Source: an uncultured Acidobacteriota bacterium (GTDB lineage Bacteria; Acidobacteriota; Terriglobia; Terriglobales; Acidobacteriaceae). From it: a DNA stretch of 64,000 nt. Under the pieces are notes generated by a model. That model made no database searches, was not told the DNA's origin, and saw only the letters and a program-made list of their open reading frames with translations. The position numbers and the translations under genes were made by a program. How positions within the stretch are numbered: the first letter of the stretch is position 1; every line of letters begins with the position of its first letter. This document shows, one piece after another, positions 1 through 9,299 of the stretch. Where the stretch lies: the NCBI GenBank assembly GCA_903832055.1, contig CAILAC010000010.1, positions 1 through 64,000 of the forward strand, given 5' to 3'.

Positions 1-215
1 CCCAGGGCAGTGGCCAGCTGAGCTACAGGGCCATCGTTGGGTGCGTCGCAGCGGTTTCAGGAAACCGCTGGGCTCTCTCGTTGCTGCCCTTCCCAGGGCA
101 GTGGCCAGCTGAGCTACAGGGCCATCGTTGGGTGCGTCGCAGCGGTTTCAGAAAACCGCTGGGCTCTCTCGTTGCTGCCCTTCCCAGGGCAGTGGCCAGC
201 TGAGCTACAGGGCCA
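1..215 (-). repeat. 91-bp tandem repeat array with tRNA-like segments
   Basis: Units start at 1, 92 and 183 (CCCAGGGCAG). Two copies are complete and the third stops at about 215; the array may continue upstream of the window. The two full copies differ by one base, in the loop of a hairpin (G at 61, A at 152). On the minus strand each unit contains TGTAGCTCAGCTGG, which looks like the acceptor-D-arm start of a tRNA. It also has a CTGCCC/GGGCAG hairpin and an AGCGGTTT/AAACCGCT hairpin. No complete cloverleaf or matching 3' acceptor strand is visible, so this is not called a tRNA gene. Open frames through it are repeat artefacts. Confidence 0.8.
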
Positions 216-307
216 ACTATGGTGCTTCGCACTATCACTAGAGTTTAACTCAAACATCATGCCAGCAGAAGATAGGCTGAATGTAGAGAAATCAGCCGGA
301 GTTCCCC

Positions 308-793
308 GTGGACGAAATTCAGAACCTCAGATCTCAAAACCTACTTCCTACTTTGAATCTCAACAACGCGCACGCCAAAGAGACTTCCCTGCTCGATATC
401 GCAAGCCTTTCCGCGCTGGTCGCAATGGCCTTTTACGCGCGAGGTTTTGATGGCGGCGCGGGCGCGCTGCTGATTGCCATGGACCAGAATGCGGCTTACG
501 ATAATCCAAATTTCAACTGGTTCAAGCAGCGGCGCGGGCGATTTGTCTACATTGACCGGGTGATCGTTTCAGAGGCGACGCGTGGCCAAGGGCTTGCGCG
601 GAGGATGTATCAGGACCTGTTCGCATATGCGGTGCAATGCGGTCACGACAGGGTGGTTTGCGAAATCAACCTGGCCCCGCCCAACCCCGCTTCCGACGCC
701 TTTCACGCCAGCATGGGTTTTGCCGAAATTGGCCAGGCGTCCATCCACGGGGGCGCAAAGACAGTCCGCTATTTCGAAAAAGCGCTCTCCTAA
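308..793 (+). CDS. GNAT family N-acetyltransferase
   Basis: Predicted 161-residue cytosolic acetyltransferase, resembling the uncharacterised GNAT group of COG3818. The acetyl-CoA binding motif A is visible as VIVSEATRGQGLARRMY (about residues 84-100), following a YIDR strand, and the C-terminal part has the ASMGFAEIG segment typical of the fold. The GTG start at 308 is chosen because GGAG at 298-301 gives a six-base spacing. The substrate is unknown. It converges on the serine hydrolase gene, and the two stop codons overlap by four bases, so the intergenic space is fully used. Confidence 0.8.
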   Translation: MDEIQNLRSQNLLPTLNLNNAHAKETSLLDIASLSALVAMAFYARGFDGGAGALLIAMDQNAAYDNPNFNWFKQRRGRFVYIDRVIVSEATRGQGLARRMYQDLFAYAVQCGHDRVVCEINLAPPNPASDAFHASMGFAEIGQASIHGGAKTVRYFEKALS

Positions 794-2796
794 ATGCGGT
801 GCGAGGGGCCAATCAGGTTCCAGTGAATGGCAATCCAGCTAAGCAGTGTGCAGGCCACACCAACGAGGGTGAATTTAACCTTTGTAATGGCGCGCAAGGG
901 CTTTTGAAACCAAATACGAAAAGCTGAAATGACCGCCAGCAGGCTTAAGAAGAGGGCAAGCCCGACGGCGATATTGAGCATGTCAAACCAGAAGAACCAC
1001 TCTGGCGTTGGCGGCGGTATGTCGTCCCCTTGCATGGCAAAATAGCCTCCCACGTTGACGAGCAGCAGGAACCACCAGCAGGCAGCGAGACGTGAACCGA
1101 GGCCGAGCCAGATCGTTCCAGGCTGAGGGGTGGGGGGCGTGCGCCTGCGCAGAAAGAAGCGATGCCCGGCACGAGCCATGGATGCGGCGACGACGGCAAA
1201 GAGAATGAGGAGGCTGGCAGCAGCGGCAGAGAGGACGTAGGTGCCGTTCTCATACCAGACGACGCGCTGAAACTGGACTCCGGGAAAGTTGACCGCGAGT
1301 CGTACCACTTTGTTGTGCGTGTCGCGAATGGCAAAGAGGCGGGCCTGCCCATCCTGATCCTGCCAGAGATCTTTGCCAATCGCTTTCCACTTGATGGGGT
1401 GGCCGCGCATGTCTTTGGCTTCACCGAGGTGAAGGACGCCGTCTTTGTCCACGGAGACAGCACGCTGGCCAAACAGGTTGCCGGGGGCAAGTTTGGTGCT
1501 GTCTGCGCGGCGGGTCGTCTGGTATGTGCCAGCGATGCCTTTCATTTCGTCCGGAACAGTTTTGAGGAACTCAACCTTTGGCGCGCCGGGAAAATAGCGG
1601 TCGGTGAAGAAGTGGATGATTTCTGACCGTGGCTGGTCGCTGCCGCCTGCGGAATTGTAGGAGACAAAGAGAACGAGATTCTGCTTTGGTTCGACGTAAA
1701 AGAGGCTGTGAAAGGCGATGAGATCGCCCTGGTGGCCGATCCAGCGAAGGCCGTTCCACCAGGTTTCGTAGAAACCCATGCACATGGGTGGCAGCTTGTC
1801 GCTGGCCTGGAACTGCGGGGTCCACATGCGGGTGAGGGTTTCTGCGCGGAGGATGCGCTTGCCTTCCAGTTCTCCGCCGTGGAGCAGCGCCTGACCGAAG
1901 CGGCCCATGTCAGTTGCGGTTGATGAGATGCCGCCAGCGCCAACGGGATTAAAGATTTCAAAGCCAACGGACGGTTTGGCAGTACTACTGCGGTAGCCCT
2001 CAGAGGGCAGACTGGCGAGCGCCTTGGACGGCGGCTGGGCAAAGGTCGAATGCGTCATGCCGAGCGGGGTGAAGATGTGGTCCGCGACATATTGCTCAAA
2101 TGGCTGGCCGCTCATGCGCTGCACGATGTAGCTGGCGAGGCCGACACCATAGTTGGAGTAGGCCGGCACCTGGCCGGGAGGGAAGATGCGGTTGGGCTGG
2201 TTTTGGATCAGAACATCGCGGAGGGAGATGGCTTTTCGCGGGTCGGTGAGGATGATGTTGGTCACCGACTCTTCAAAGCCGCCGGTGTGGGTCATCAGAT
2301 TGCGGAGGGTAACCGGCTTGTCTGAAATCGAGTGCGGCGCAGGGCGTATCTGAAAATCCAGGTAATGATTGATGTCCGTATCAAGATCGAGCTTGCCCTG
2401 CTCTTCAAGCTGCATCACTGAGATCCACGTAAACAGCTTGGAGATGGAGGCGAGGCGGAAGATGGTCGTCTCCGGATCGACCGGCCGTTTTGACTTGATG
2501 TCGGCGAGGCCGTAGCCCTTTTGCAGCAGGACCTTGTCATTTTGCATGACCAGGACAGAGGCCCCGGCGATGTCGCTGCGTTCGAGTTGAAGGGGCAGAA
2601 TACCGTCGAAGAAAGCTTCGAGATCGGCTGGCTCCAAGGAATGGCCGGATCCGGGATTGGTGGCAGTAGCCGGGGCAGTCGCAACCGGAGTTGACTTTGC
2701 GGCGCCCGCATTTGCAATCTTGACCGCCTGACCATGGCTCACCAGCGTCCCAACCAATAGGGTTGTGCTCAAAGCAATGCTGCGAATTCTCGACAT
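790..2796 (-). CDS. beta-lactamase-fold serine hydrolase with membrane tail
   Basis: A 668-residue exported serine hydrolase of the class C beta-lactamase / penicillin-binding-protein-like family. Residues 1-24 form a signal peptide. The SxxK nucleophile motif is SISK (within FRLASISKLF) and the YxN motif is YSN in PAYSNYGVG. After the catalytic domain there is a beta-rich linker (about 430-510) and then four hydrophobic helices at the C-terminus, so the enzyme is likely tethered in the inner membrane with its active site in the periplasm. Start chosen at the ATG at 2796 because GGGGAG lies just upstream; an in-frame GTG at 2811 has none. The substrate is unknown: peptidase, esterase or cell-wall roles are possible, and antibiotic resistance should not be assumed. 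Confidence 0.85.
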   Translation of the reverse strand: MSRIRSIALSTTLLVGTLVSHGQAVKIANAGAAKSTPVATAPATATNPGSGHSLEPADLEAFFDGILPLQLERSDIAGASVLVMQNDKVLLQKGYGLADIKSKRPVDPETTIFRLASISKLFTWISVMQLEEQGKLDLDTDINHYLDFQIRPAPHSISDKPVTLRNLMTHTGGFEESVTNIILTDPRKAISLRDVLIQNQPNRIFPPGQVPAYSNYGVGLASYIVQRMSGQPFEQYVADHIFTPLGMTHSTFAQPPSKALASLPSEGYRSSTAKPSVGFEIFNPVGAGGISSTATDMGRFGQALLHGGELEGKRILRAETLTRMWTPQFQASDKLPPMCMGFYETWWNGLRWIGHQGDLIAFHSLFYVEPKQNLVLFVSYNSAGGSDQPRSEIIHFFTDRYFPGAPKVEFLKTVPDEMKGIAGTYQTTRRADSTKLAPGNLFGQRAVSVDKDGVLHLGEAKDMRGHPIKWKAIGKDLWQDQDGQARLFAIRDTHNKVVRLAVNFPGVQFQRVVWYENGTYVLSAAAASLLILFAVVAASMARAGHRFFLRRRTPPTPQPGTIWLGLGSRLAACWWFLLLVNVGGYFAMQGDDIPPPTPEWFFWFDMLNIAVGLALFLSLLAVISAFRIWFQKPLRAITKVKFTLVGVACTLLSWIAIHWNLIGPSHRI

Positions 2797-2933
2797 TGAT
2801 CTCCCCGGCACGATTCAGCGAATAGCAAATTTGGATAAGTCTCGCCGAGGTGGAGCAGATTGGCAAGCAGAACTTCGCCTCCGCTCAAAGCTGGCGTTTC
2901 ATCCAGAGCGGGGTTGCGATTAAAATCGAGGGC

Positions 2934-4196
2934 ATGGCGGATATCAATCGCAGGAAGTCAGTGACGGTAAAGGTGGGCTCTGGCCCAAGCCCGGTGCGGG
3001 TGGGTTGGGAAGCTCCAGTCGTCGTGCAGTCGATGACCAACACGGATACGGCAGACGTAGCCTCGACCATTGAACAAGTGCAGGCGCTGGCGCTGGCTGG
3101 TTCTGAGCTGGTGCGGGTTACGGTGAATAACGACGATGCCGCTGCGGCAGTGCCGCACATTGTCGAGGGACTGGCAAAGCGCGGGATTCATGTGCCGATT
3201 GTGGGTGATTTTCACTACAACGGGCACCTGCTGCTGCGAAAGTTCCCGGCCTGCGCCGAAGCGCTGGCGAAATATCGCATCAATCCGGGCAACGTTTCGA
3301 TTGGCCGCAAGGATGACGACAACTTCCGCACCATGGTCGAGGTCGCGGTTCAGCACCAGAAGCCGGTGCGCATCGGCGTGAACTGGGGTTCTCTTGATCA
3401 GGCCCTCCTCACCAAGATGATGGACGCCAACAGCAAGAAACTCAACCCCGAGCCTGCGCGCGACGTGATGATGGAGGCGATGGTGGTCTCTGCGCTGGAC
3501 AATGCGGCCGCCGCTGAGCGCTACGGACTGCGAAGGGACCAGATTATCCTTTCTGCAAAGGTTTCAGGCGTGCGTGACCTCATCGACGTCTACACCGCGC
3601 TCGCTTCCCGCTGCGATCATGCACTGCATCTCGGCTTGACCGAAGCCGGCATGGGCGCAAAGGGCATTGTGGCCTCGGCGGCCGGGCTGGCTCCGCTGCT
3701 GCTGGCTGGGATTGGCGACACGATTCGCGTGAGCCTTACCCCTGCACCAGGTGGCGACCGGACCGAAGAAGTGCATGTCGCGCAGCAGATTTTGCAGTCG
3801 CTGTCGATTCGCAGCTTTATGCCCCAGGTGACAAGCTGCCCCGGATGTGGACGTACAACGAGCACCTACTTCCAGGAGCTTGCGGAGCAGATTCAAAACT
3901 ATCTGCGCGCATCGATGCCTGATTGGCGCCGGCAGTATCCGGGCGTGGAGGAGCTGAAGCTTGCCGTGATGGGCTGCATCGTCAACGGCCCCGGCGAGTC
4001 AAAGCACGCCAACCTGGGCATCAGCCTGCCCGGCACCTTCGAAGACCCCGTCGCGCCGGTTTATGTCGATGGCAAGCTTTTCACCACCCTGCGCGGCGAT
4101 AACATCGTGCAGGAGTTTCAGGGAATTCTGGATCGCTACGTAACTTCGCATTACGGGCAGGGTGCCAAGAGTGAGGAACTGGTCGAGGTCGTTTGA
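2934..4196 (+). CDS. ispG: 4-hydroxy-3-methylbut-2-enyl diphosphate synthase
   Basis: IspG (GcpE) reduces methylerythritol cyclodiphosphate to HMBPP in the non-mevalonate isoprenoid pathway, using a [4Fe-4S] cluster. The 420-residue protein has the conserved N-terminal TIM-barrel opening ([12 protein letters not shown]) and the C-terminal cluster cysteines in SCPGCGRTT and in [10 protein letters not shown]. The ATG at 2934 starts MADINRR; the frame is open further upstream but the family begins near here. It is transcribed divergently from the serine hydrolase. Length and motifs are standard for the bacterial family, and no oddity is seen. Confidence 0.96.
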   Translation: MADINRRKSVTVKVGSGPSPVRVGWEAPVVVQSMTNTDTADVASTIEQVQALALAGSELVRVTVNNDDAAAAVPHIVEGLAKRGIHVPIVGDFHYNGHLLLRKFPACAEALAKYRINPGNVSIGRKDDDNFRTMVEVAVQHQKPVRIGVNWGSLDQALLTKMMDANSKKLNPEPARDVMMEAMVVSALDNAAAAERYGLRRDQIILSAKVSGVRDLIDVYTALASRCDHALHLGLTEAGMGAKGIVASAAGLAPLLLAGIGDTIRVSLTPAPGGDRTEEVHVAQQILQSLSIRSFMPQVTSCPGCGRTTSTYFQELAEQIQNYLRASMPDWRRQYPGVEELKLAVMGCIVNGPGESKHANLGISLPGTFEDPVAPVYVDGKLFTTLRGDNIVQEFQGILDRYVTSHYGQGAKSEELVEVV

Positions 4197-4296
4197 TTCA
4201 GTCGTGCCCAAACCGGACCGGGTCCCAACTTTTCTCGTTCAAGCGCCAGGTGGTATTCTTATCTACGAAATGATTGCCAACGTTCAAAAGACCACG

Positions 4297-4368
4297 ATGT
4301 GTTGTCGGCTGTGTATGTGTTTCATGCACGGGTCTTTTGGGCGTGAGGAAATGAACAAGCGAGGCTAG
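4297..4368 (+). CDS. cysteine-rich leader peptide of the sulfate transporter operon
   Basis: A 23-codon frame encodes MCCRLCMCF followed by a short tail, with four TGT cysteine codons among the first eight and a TAG stop at 4366-4368. An in-frame ATG at 4270 would give a 32-residue version; neither start has a strong Shine-Dalgarno. The frame lies 182 bases upstream of the sulfate-binding protein gene and directly before a hairpin and an intrinsic terminator. By analogy with amino-acid leader peptides, ribosome stalling at the cysteine codons when Cys-tRNA is scarce would favour read-through into the sulfate uptake genes. The peptide is too short for similarity to prove it, so the call rests on codon content, position and the downstream terminator. 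Confidence 0.6.
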   Translation: MCCRLCMCFMHGSFGREEMNKRG

Positions 4369-4379
4369 CGAAAGCTGGC
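4364..4379 (+). promoter_or_regulatory. GAAA-tetraloop hairpin overlapping the leader stop codon
   Basis: GCTAGC and GCTGGC form a six-base-pair stem (one G-U pair) closed by a GAAA tetraloop. The TAG stop of the cysteine-rich leader lies inside the 5' arm. A terminating or stalled ribosome would therefore control whether this hairpin forms. It sits 10 bases before the terminator stem and may be part of the attenuation switch. Confidence 0.5.
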
Positions 4380-4389
4380 ATCCTGATCG

Positions 4390-4429
4390 AAACCCACCGC
4401 CAGAAGTTCCCCTGGCAGGTGGGTTTTTT
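4390..4429 (+). terminator. intrinsic terminator / attenuator before the sulfate operon
   Basis: The 5' arm AAACCCACC-GCCAG pairs with CTGGC-A-GGTGGGTTT (one bulged A), followed by a run of six T at 4424-4429. It lies between the leader peptide and the sulfate-binding protein gene, with more than 100 bases to the start codon, so it would end transcription before the operon unless antiterminated. An upstream GCCAGGTGG near 4245-4253 repeats the 3' arm and could in principle compete for the 5' arm; that pairing is speculative. Confidence 0.75.
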
Positions 4430-4549
4430 CTTGGAATGCGATGGCTTGAGCGAGAAGCATTCAAGGGCAAATCCGGAGGTCCCTGCCGATTCCATCCACG
4501 GCAGATTGCCACGATTGCAGCGCGTTGATCAGGCACGCGCAGGAGAGTT

Positions 4550-5572
4550 ATGAAGACCTACGGATTTCGCTTTGCTTTGGCCGCTATCGCATTGATTTTG
4601 CTTCCGTTGATTGGGTGCAAGCCAGGTGCCGTTTCACAAAAAAGTGTCACGCTGCTCAATGTTTCCTATGACCCTACCCGCGAACTCTACCAGGATTACA
4701 ACATCGCCTTTGCCCGCTACTGGAAGGCGAAAACCGGGCAGGACGTGACCATCAACCAGTCGCATGGCGGCTCGGGCAAGCAGGCGCGATCAGTGATTGA
4801 TGGCCTGCCGGCAGACGTCGTCACCCTCGCGCTGGCTTACGATATTGATGCGATCAGCAAGAGCGGGCAGATTCCCGCCAACTGGCAATCGAGGTTGCCA
4901 AACAACAGCACTCCCTACACATCGACCATTGTCTTTCTGGTGCGCGCGGGCAATCCAAAACACATCAAGGATTGGAATGACCTGGTCAAGCCGGGAGTTG
5001 CCGTCATCACACCCAGTCCCAAGACCAGCGGCGGGGCGCGTTGGAACTACCTGGCCGCGTGGGGCTACGCGCTGAGCCAGAACCACGGTGACCAGGGCAA
5101 AGCGCGGCAGTTTGTGGCACAGTTATACAAGAACGTGCCGGTGCTTGATTCCGGAGCGCGCGGGGCGACAACCACCTTTGCCCAGCGGGGCATTGGCGAC
5201 GTGCTGATTGCGTGGGAAAACGAAGCCTATCTGGCTGTGAAGGAGCTTGGAAAAGACAAGCTTGAGATTGTGATTCCCTCGCGCAGCATCCTGGCGGAGC
5301 CACCGGTTTCAGTAGTGGATAAAGTTGACGAGAAGCGCGGCACAACCGAGGTCGCCAAGGCCTATCTCGAATATCTCTACTCCGACGAAGGGCAGGAGAT
5401 CGCCGCGCGCAACTACTACCGGCCGCGGTCGCAGGCGATTGCAGCGAAGTACGCTTCGCAGTTCCATGAACTGACCTTGTTTACCATTCAGGATGTATTT
5501 GGCGGCTGGCAAAATGCGCAGAAGACGCACTTTGCCGATGGGGGCGTCTTTGACCAGATCTACGGGAAGTAA
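4550..5572 (+). CDS. sbp: sulfate ABC transporter substrate-binding protein
   Basis: Periplasmic sulfate/thiosulfate-binding protein feeding the CysTWA permease. The 340-residue product begins with a lipoprotein signal (lipobox LIGC at about residue 23), so it is probably anchored to the membrane instead of being freely soluble. Family features seen are [15 protein letters not shown] near the N-terminus, the [12 protein letters not shown] ligand-loop segment, and [21 protein letters not shown] precedes the ATG. It is the first gene of a tight four-gene operon preceded by a cysteine-rich leader and terminator, which suggests cysteine-responsive control. Confidence 0.93.
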   Translation: MKTYGFRFALAAIALILLPLIGCKPGAVSQKSVTLLNVSYDPTRELYQDYNIAFARYWKAKTGQDVTINQSHGGSGKQARSVIDGLPADVVTLALAYDIDAISKSGQIPANWQSRLPNNSTPYTSTIVFLVRAGNPKHIKDWNDLVKPGVAVITPSPKTSGGARWNYLAAWGYALSQNHGDQGKARQFVAQLYKNVPVLDSGARGATTTFAQRGIGDVLIAWENEAYLAVKELGKDKLEIVIPSRSILAEPPVSVVDKVDEKRGTTEVAKAYLEYLYSDEGQEIAARNYYRPRSQAIAAKYASQFHELTLFTIQDVFGGWQNAQKTHFADGGVFDQIYGK

Positions 5573-5578
5573 ACGCTG

Positions 5579-6472
5579 ATGGCGACGCTTCAAAACCAGG
5601 TCGAGCCGCAGAAGACCAGAGGCATCGCGACTCTGCTGCGGGGGCGCGCGAAGAAGCCGGGGATTCTGCCCGGCTTCGGGCTTTCGCTGGGCTTCACCGT
5701 CACCTATTTGAGCTTGATCGTGCTCATTCCGCTCAGTGCTGTGTTCTTAAAGGCAGCGACGCTCAACTGGGCACAATTCTGGTCCATCATCGCTGCGCCG
5801 CGCGTCGTGGCGTCGTACAAGCTGACCTATGGGGTTTCGTTTGCGGGCGCAGCCATTGACGCCATCTTTGGATTCATCATTGCGTGGGTGCTGGCGCGGT
5901 ACGACTTTCCCGGCAAACGGATTGCCGACGCCCTTGTTGACCTGCCATTCGCTCTTCCTACAGCGGTCGCAGGTATCGCGCTCACATCGCTCTATGCGCC
6001 CAACGGCTGGCTGGGCCGGTACCTCGAACCCATCGGCATCCACGCCGTATTTACGCCGCTCGGCATCATCATTGCGCTCACTTTTATCGGGCTGCCGTTT
6101 GTGGTGCGCAGTGTGCAGCCAGTCATTGAAGACCTCGGCGGCGACGTCGAAGAGGCCGCAGCAAGCCTCGGTGCCAATGGCTGGCAGACCTTCACACGCA
6201 TCATTTTTCCTGCCGTCTTCCCTGCCCTGCTCACCGGCTTTACGCTGGCGTTTGCGCGCGCACTTGGCGAATACGGTTCAGTCGTCTTTATCTCTGGCAA
6301 CATGCCGATGCGAACAGAAATCACTTCGCTGCTCATCGTCAGCAAGCTTGAGCAGTTTGATATTCCCGGCGCCACGGCAATCGCATCGGTAATGCTGGTA
6401 AGTTCATTCACGCTGCTGCTGGTCATCAACGGCCTGCAGGCCCGGATGCGCAGGACGGGAGAAAAAGTATGA
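5579..6472 (+). CDS. cysT: sulfate ABC transporter permease CysT
   Basis: Integral membrane subunit of the sulfate/thiosulfate importer, 297 residues, with six predicted hydrophobic helices starting at about residue 40. The cytoplasmic EAA loop that contacts the ATPase is visible as EEAAASLGANGWQTFTRI. It starts six bases after the binding-protein gene and overlaps cysW by four bases (ATGA), indicating translational coupling. Order and length match canonical cysPTWA operons. Confidence 0.93.
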   Translation: MATLQNQVEPQKTRGIATLLRGRAKKPGILPGFGLSLGFTVTYLSLIVLIPLSAVFLKAATLNWAQFWSIIAAPRVVASYKLTYGVSFAGAAIDAIFGFIIAWVLARYDFPGKRIADALVDLPFALPTAVAGIALTSLYAPNGWLGRYLEPIGIHAVFTPLGIIIALTFIGLPFVVRSVQPVIEDLGGDVEEAAASLGANGWQTFTRIIFPAVFPALLTGFTLAFARALGEYGSVVFISGNMPMRTEITSLLIVSKLEQFDIPGATAIASVMLVSSFTLLLVINGLQARMRRTGEKV

Positions 6473-7320
6473 GCGCTGCAACCAGCAAAGGCAAAGTCAG
6501 GGCAGGCGACGCGCCTCTGGTCAAGTGGACGCTGATTATCGTCGCGCTTGCGTTCATGCTGGTGGCGCTGGTGCTGCCGCTGGCGAGCGTCTTCGTCGAG
6601 GCGTTTGCCAAGGGCTGGCAGGTCTACCTGGCTTCAATTCGCGACCCCGATGCGCTGTCGGCGATTCGTCTCACCCTGCTGGCCTCAGGCATTGCCCTGA
6701 CGATGAATCTGCTCTTTGGCCTTGCAGCCGCGTGGGCCATTTCGCGGTTCTCTTTCAGGGGCAAAAACCTGCTCATCAGCCTCATCGACCTGCCGCTGGC
6801 GGTCTCGCCAGTGGTTGCTGGCCTGATTTTCGTGCTTCTTTTTGGATTGCACGGGTGGTTTGGCCCCTGGCTGGACGATCACAGTGTCCGAATTCTCTTC
6901 GCGGTGCCGGGCATTGTGCTCGCGACAATCTTTGTTACCTTTCCCTTTGTCGCGCGCGAATTGATCCCCTTCATGCAGGCCCAGGGCACCGAAGAAGAAG
7001 AGGCCGCCCTCGTGCTCGGCGCGAGTCCGTGGCGCATGTTCTTTTCAATTACCCTGCCCAACATTCGCTGGAGCCTGCTCTACGGCGTGATCCTGTGCAG
7101 TGCGCGCGCCATGGGCGAGTTTGGAGCGGTCTCCGTAGTTTCGGGGCATATTCGCGGTGAAACAAACACATTGCCCCTGCATGTGGAGATTCTCTACAAC
7201 GAATACAACTTTGCCGCGGCCTTTGCCGTAGCTTCACTGTTGAGCCTGGTGGCCGTGGTGACCCTCGCTGTGAAAAAGATCATTGAAGACAAGACCGGCA
7301 TACGCGGAGAAAAAGCATGA
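6469..7320 (+). CDS. cysW: sulfate ABC transporter permease CysW
   Basis: Second permease subunit, 283 residues, which pairs with CysT to form the sulfate channel in the inner membrane. It has six predicted helices and the EAA motif [18 protein letters not shown], followed by the typical [12 protein letters not shown] segment. It overlaps both neighbours by four bases, so the operon is translationally coupled. Confidence 0.93.
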   Translation: MSAATSKGKVRAGDAPLVKWTLIIVALAFMLVALVLPLASVFVEAFAKGWQVYLASIRDPDALSAIRLTLLASGIALTMNLLFGLAAAWAISRFSFRGKNLLISLIDLPLAVSPVVAGLIFVLLFGLHGWFGPWLDDHSVRILFAVPGIVLATIFVTFPFVARELIPFMQAQGTEEEEAALVLGASPWRMFFSITLPNIRWSLLYGVILCSARAMGEFGAVSVVSGHIRGETNTLPLHVEILYNEYNFAAAFAVASLLSLVAVVTLAVKKIIEDKTGIRGEKA

Positions 7321-8387
7321 GCATCGAGGTTCGGAACATTACAAAGCGATTTGGTGCCTTTACCGCGGTCGATGACGTGAGCCTGCAGGTGGGCGGCGGC
7401 GAATTGCTGGCTTTGCTGGGGCCTTCAGGGTCAGGCAAGACGACGCTGCTGCGCATGATAGCGGGGCTTGAATTTCCCGACAGCGGCTCGATTCTTCTCA
7501 ATCAGGAAGACGCGACCAAACACGACGCGGCGCGGCGGCGGGTGGGCTTCGTCTTTCAGCACTATGCGCTCTTCCGACACATGACCATCTTTGAAAATGT
7601 AGCTTTTGGACTCCGTGTCCGGCCCCGCAATCTGCGGCTCTCAAAGAACGACATTCGAGACAAGGTCATGCAGTTGCTCGCACTGGTCCAGTTGGAAAAG
7701 CACGAAAAGCACTTCCCCAACCAGCTCTCAGGCGGGCAGCGGCAGCGCATCGCCCTCGCACGCGCATTGGCTGTCGAGCCGACGCTGCTGTTGCTGGACG
7801 AGCCCTTTGGTGCCCTCGATGCAAAGGTGCGCAAAGAGCTGCGGCGCTGGCTGCGCAGGCTCCATGACGAAATTCACATCGCCAGCGTGTTTGTAACCCA
7901 CGACCAGGAAGAAGCGCTCGAAGTCGCCGACCGCGTCGCAGTTATGAACCAAGGCAAACTGGAGCAAATTGGCACGCCGCAGGAGGTCTACGACAATCCA
8001 GCAAATGCCTTTGTGTATAACTTCCTGGGCAATGTGAATTTATTTCATGGCCGTGTAGACCGCGGCCGGGTTCGTATCAGCACCATGGATAGCGAGTCAC
8101 AGGAAGCCAGCCCCGCGCTCGACCGCTCCACGCTCGGCTATGCGCGCCCCTACGAAATCAACATCAGCCGCGAAAGTGGCGGCGCTGCTACCGTGCATGC
8201 GCGCCTGGTACATATCTATGGCGTCGGCCCCAAGGTTAAGCTCGAGCTACAGGACATCGAGACAGAAGCCATGATTGAGGCGGAGATTGAACGCACGCAG
8301 TTTGTCGAGCTTGAACTCAAGCAGGGCGATGAAGTCTACGTATCTCCCAGTAACTTGCGCAGGTTCGTTGAAGATTACTCGATCTAG
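7317..8387 (+). CDS. cysA: sulfate ABC transporter ATP-binding protein CysA
   Basis: Cytoplasmic ATPase that powers the CysTW permease, 356 residues. The Walker A motif is GPSGSGKTT, the signature LSGGQRQR, the Walker [13 protein letters not shown] and the switch histidine is in [10 protein letters not shown]. About 120 residues at the C-terminus form a TOBE-like regulatory domain. It is the last gene of the operon, and its stop overlaps by four bases the stop of the convergent dehydrogenase gene. Confidence 0.93.
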   Translation: MSIEVRNITKRFGAFTAVDDVSLQVGGGELLALLGPSGSGKTTLLRMIAGLEFPDSGSILLNQEDATKHDAARRRVGFVFQHYALFRHMTIFENVAFGLRVRPRNLRLSKNDIRDKVMQLLALVQLEKHEKHFPNQLSGGQRQRIALARALAVEPTLLLLDEPFGALDAKVRKELRRWLRRLHDEIHIASVFVTHDQEEALEVADRVAVMNQGKLEQIGTPQEVYDNPANAFVYNFLGNVNLFHGRVDRGRVRISTMDSESQEASPALDRSTLGYARPYEINISRESGGAATVHARLVHIYGVGPKVKLELQDIETEAMIEAEIERTQFVELELKQGDEVYVSPSNLRRFVEDYSI

Positions 8388-9160
8388 ACCCAGCCGCCAT
8401 CGATGACATAACTCTGGTTGGTAATGGCCGAGCTGTCATCGGATGCCAGAAAGAGCACAAGGCGGGCTACTTCCTCGGGCATGATCATGCGCTTGATTGC
8501 CTGCCCGGCCAGAATGACAGCTTCATATTCCGGCGTAAACCAAAGCTGCTTTTGCCGCTCGGTCAGGATAGCTCCGGGCATGACGCAGTTGACGCGGATG
8601 TTATCCGGACCAAGCTCGTGGGCGAGCGTTCGTGTAAGTCCCACAACCGCAGCTTTGGCAGTTACGTAGACCGGCAGCCCCGTCGATGGAATCGTCCAGC
8701 AAATAGAACTCATGTTAATAATTGACCCACGCGCTGCCTGCTTCATGGCCGGTATCACCGCCTGCGCCATGAAAAACTGATGCCGCAGATTCGTCGCCAT
8801 GGTGCGGTCCCAGAAGGCAGCAGTCACCGATTCAATCGTATGGCGGGTGTCGTTGCCTGCATTGTTCACCAGCACGTCCACCGTTCCAAAACGGCTGAGA
8901 ATCTCTCGACACACCGCCTGGATAGCATCAACATCCGTCAGGTCGCAGTGGAAGAAAGCGGGCATGGGAAAGCCTTGTGCAGCGAGGCGGCTGGCAAGCG
9001 ATGAGGCGGCTGCATCCTGAATATCGAGGAAGGCGACCTGGGCGTGCTGCTGCGCAAACGCTGCGACAATGGCTTCACCGATTCCGCTGGCTCCGCCCGT
9101 CACGACCACCACACGATTGCGCAGGCTGGGATAGACAGAATGCTGAGACGAAGTTTCCAC
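8384..9160 (-). CDS. SDR aldose 1-dehydrogenase, XylB-like
   Basis: A 258-residue short-chain dehydrogenase. The cofactor motif is TGGASGIG, with an aspartate (LDIQD) at the end of strand 2, which suggests NAD preference. The structural NNAG motif and the catalytic Ser and Tyr-x3-Lys (VYVTAK) are intact. The overall pattern ([26 protein letters not shown], the Gly-Trp-Val end) closely recalls Caulobacter D-xylose 1-dehydrogenase, which makes the lactone of an aldose; this comparison is from memory. It is divergent from a lactonase/FAH operon, consistent with non-phosphorylative sugar oxidation. The exact sugar (xylose, arabinose, fucose, rhamnose) cannot be read from sequence. Confidence 0.8.
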   Translation of the reverse strand: METSSQHSVYPSLRNRVVVVTGGASGIGEAIVAAFAQQHAQVAFLDIQDAAASSLASRLAAQGFPMPAFFHCDLTDVDAIQAVCREILSRFGTVDVLVNNAGNDTRHTIESVTAAFWDRTMATNLRHQFFMAQAVIPAMKQAARGSIINMSSICWTIPSTGLPVYVTAKAAVVGLTRTLAHELGPDNIRVNCVMPGAILTERQKQLWFTPEYEAVILAGQAIKRMIMPEEVARLVLFLASDDSSAITNQSYVIDGGWV

Positions 9161-9299
9161 GGGCGATTTCCTCGATATTCAAATACAGTGCCTTGGCAGA
9201 TTGCCCGCACGTGAATCAGCATACAACGGCCGCTCTCGCCGCCTATACTTCCTTAGAGGAAATTGATTCTCTTTGGCAACCGAAGCTGAAAGTAAATCC

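Noticed and set aside
1-215. CRISPR array or tRNA genes
   Set aside because: Units are direct tandem copies without spacers, and no complete cloverleaf or 3' acceptor strand can be drawn.
23-450. Protein-coding frames through the repeat array
   Set aside because: They only translate the 91-bp repeat; the peptide is a known type of artefact over tRNA-like sequence.
4197-4549. SAM-type riboswitch before the sulfate operon
   Set aside because: No SAM-I or SAM-II core motifs could be matched; the leader peptide plus terminator explains the region better.
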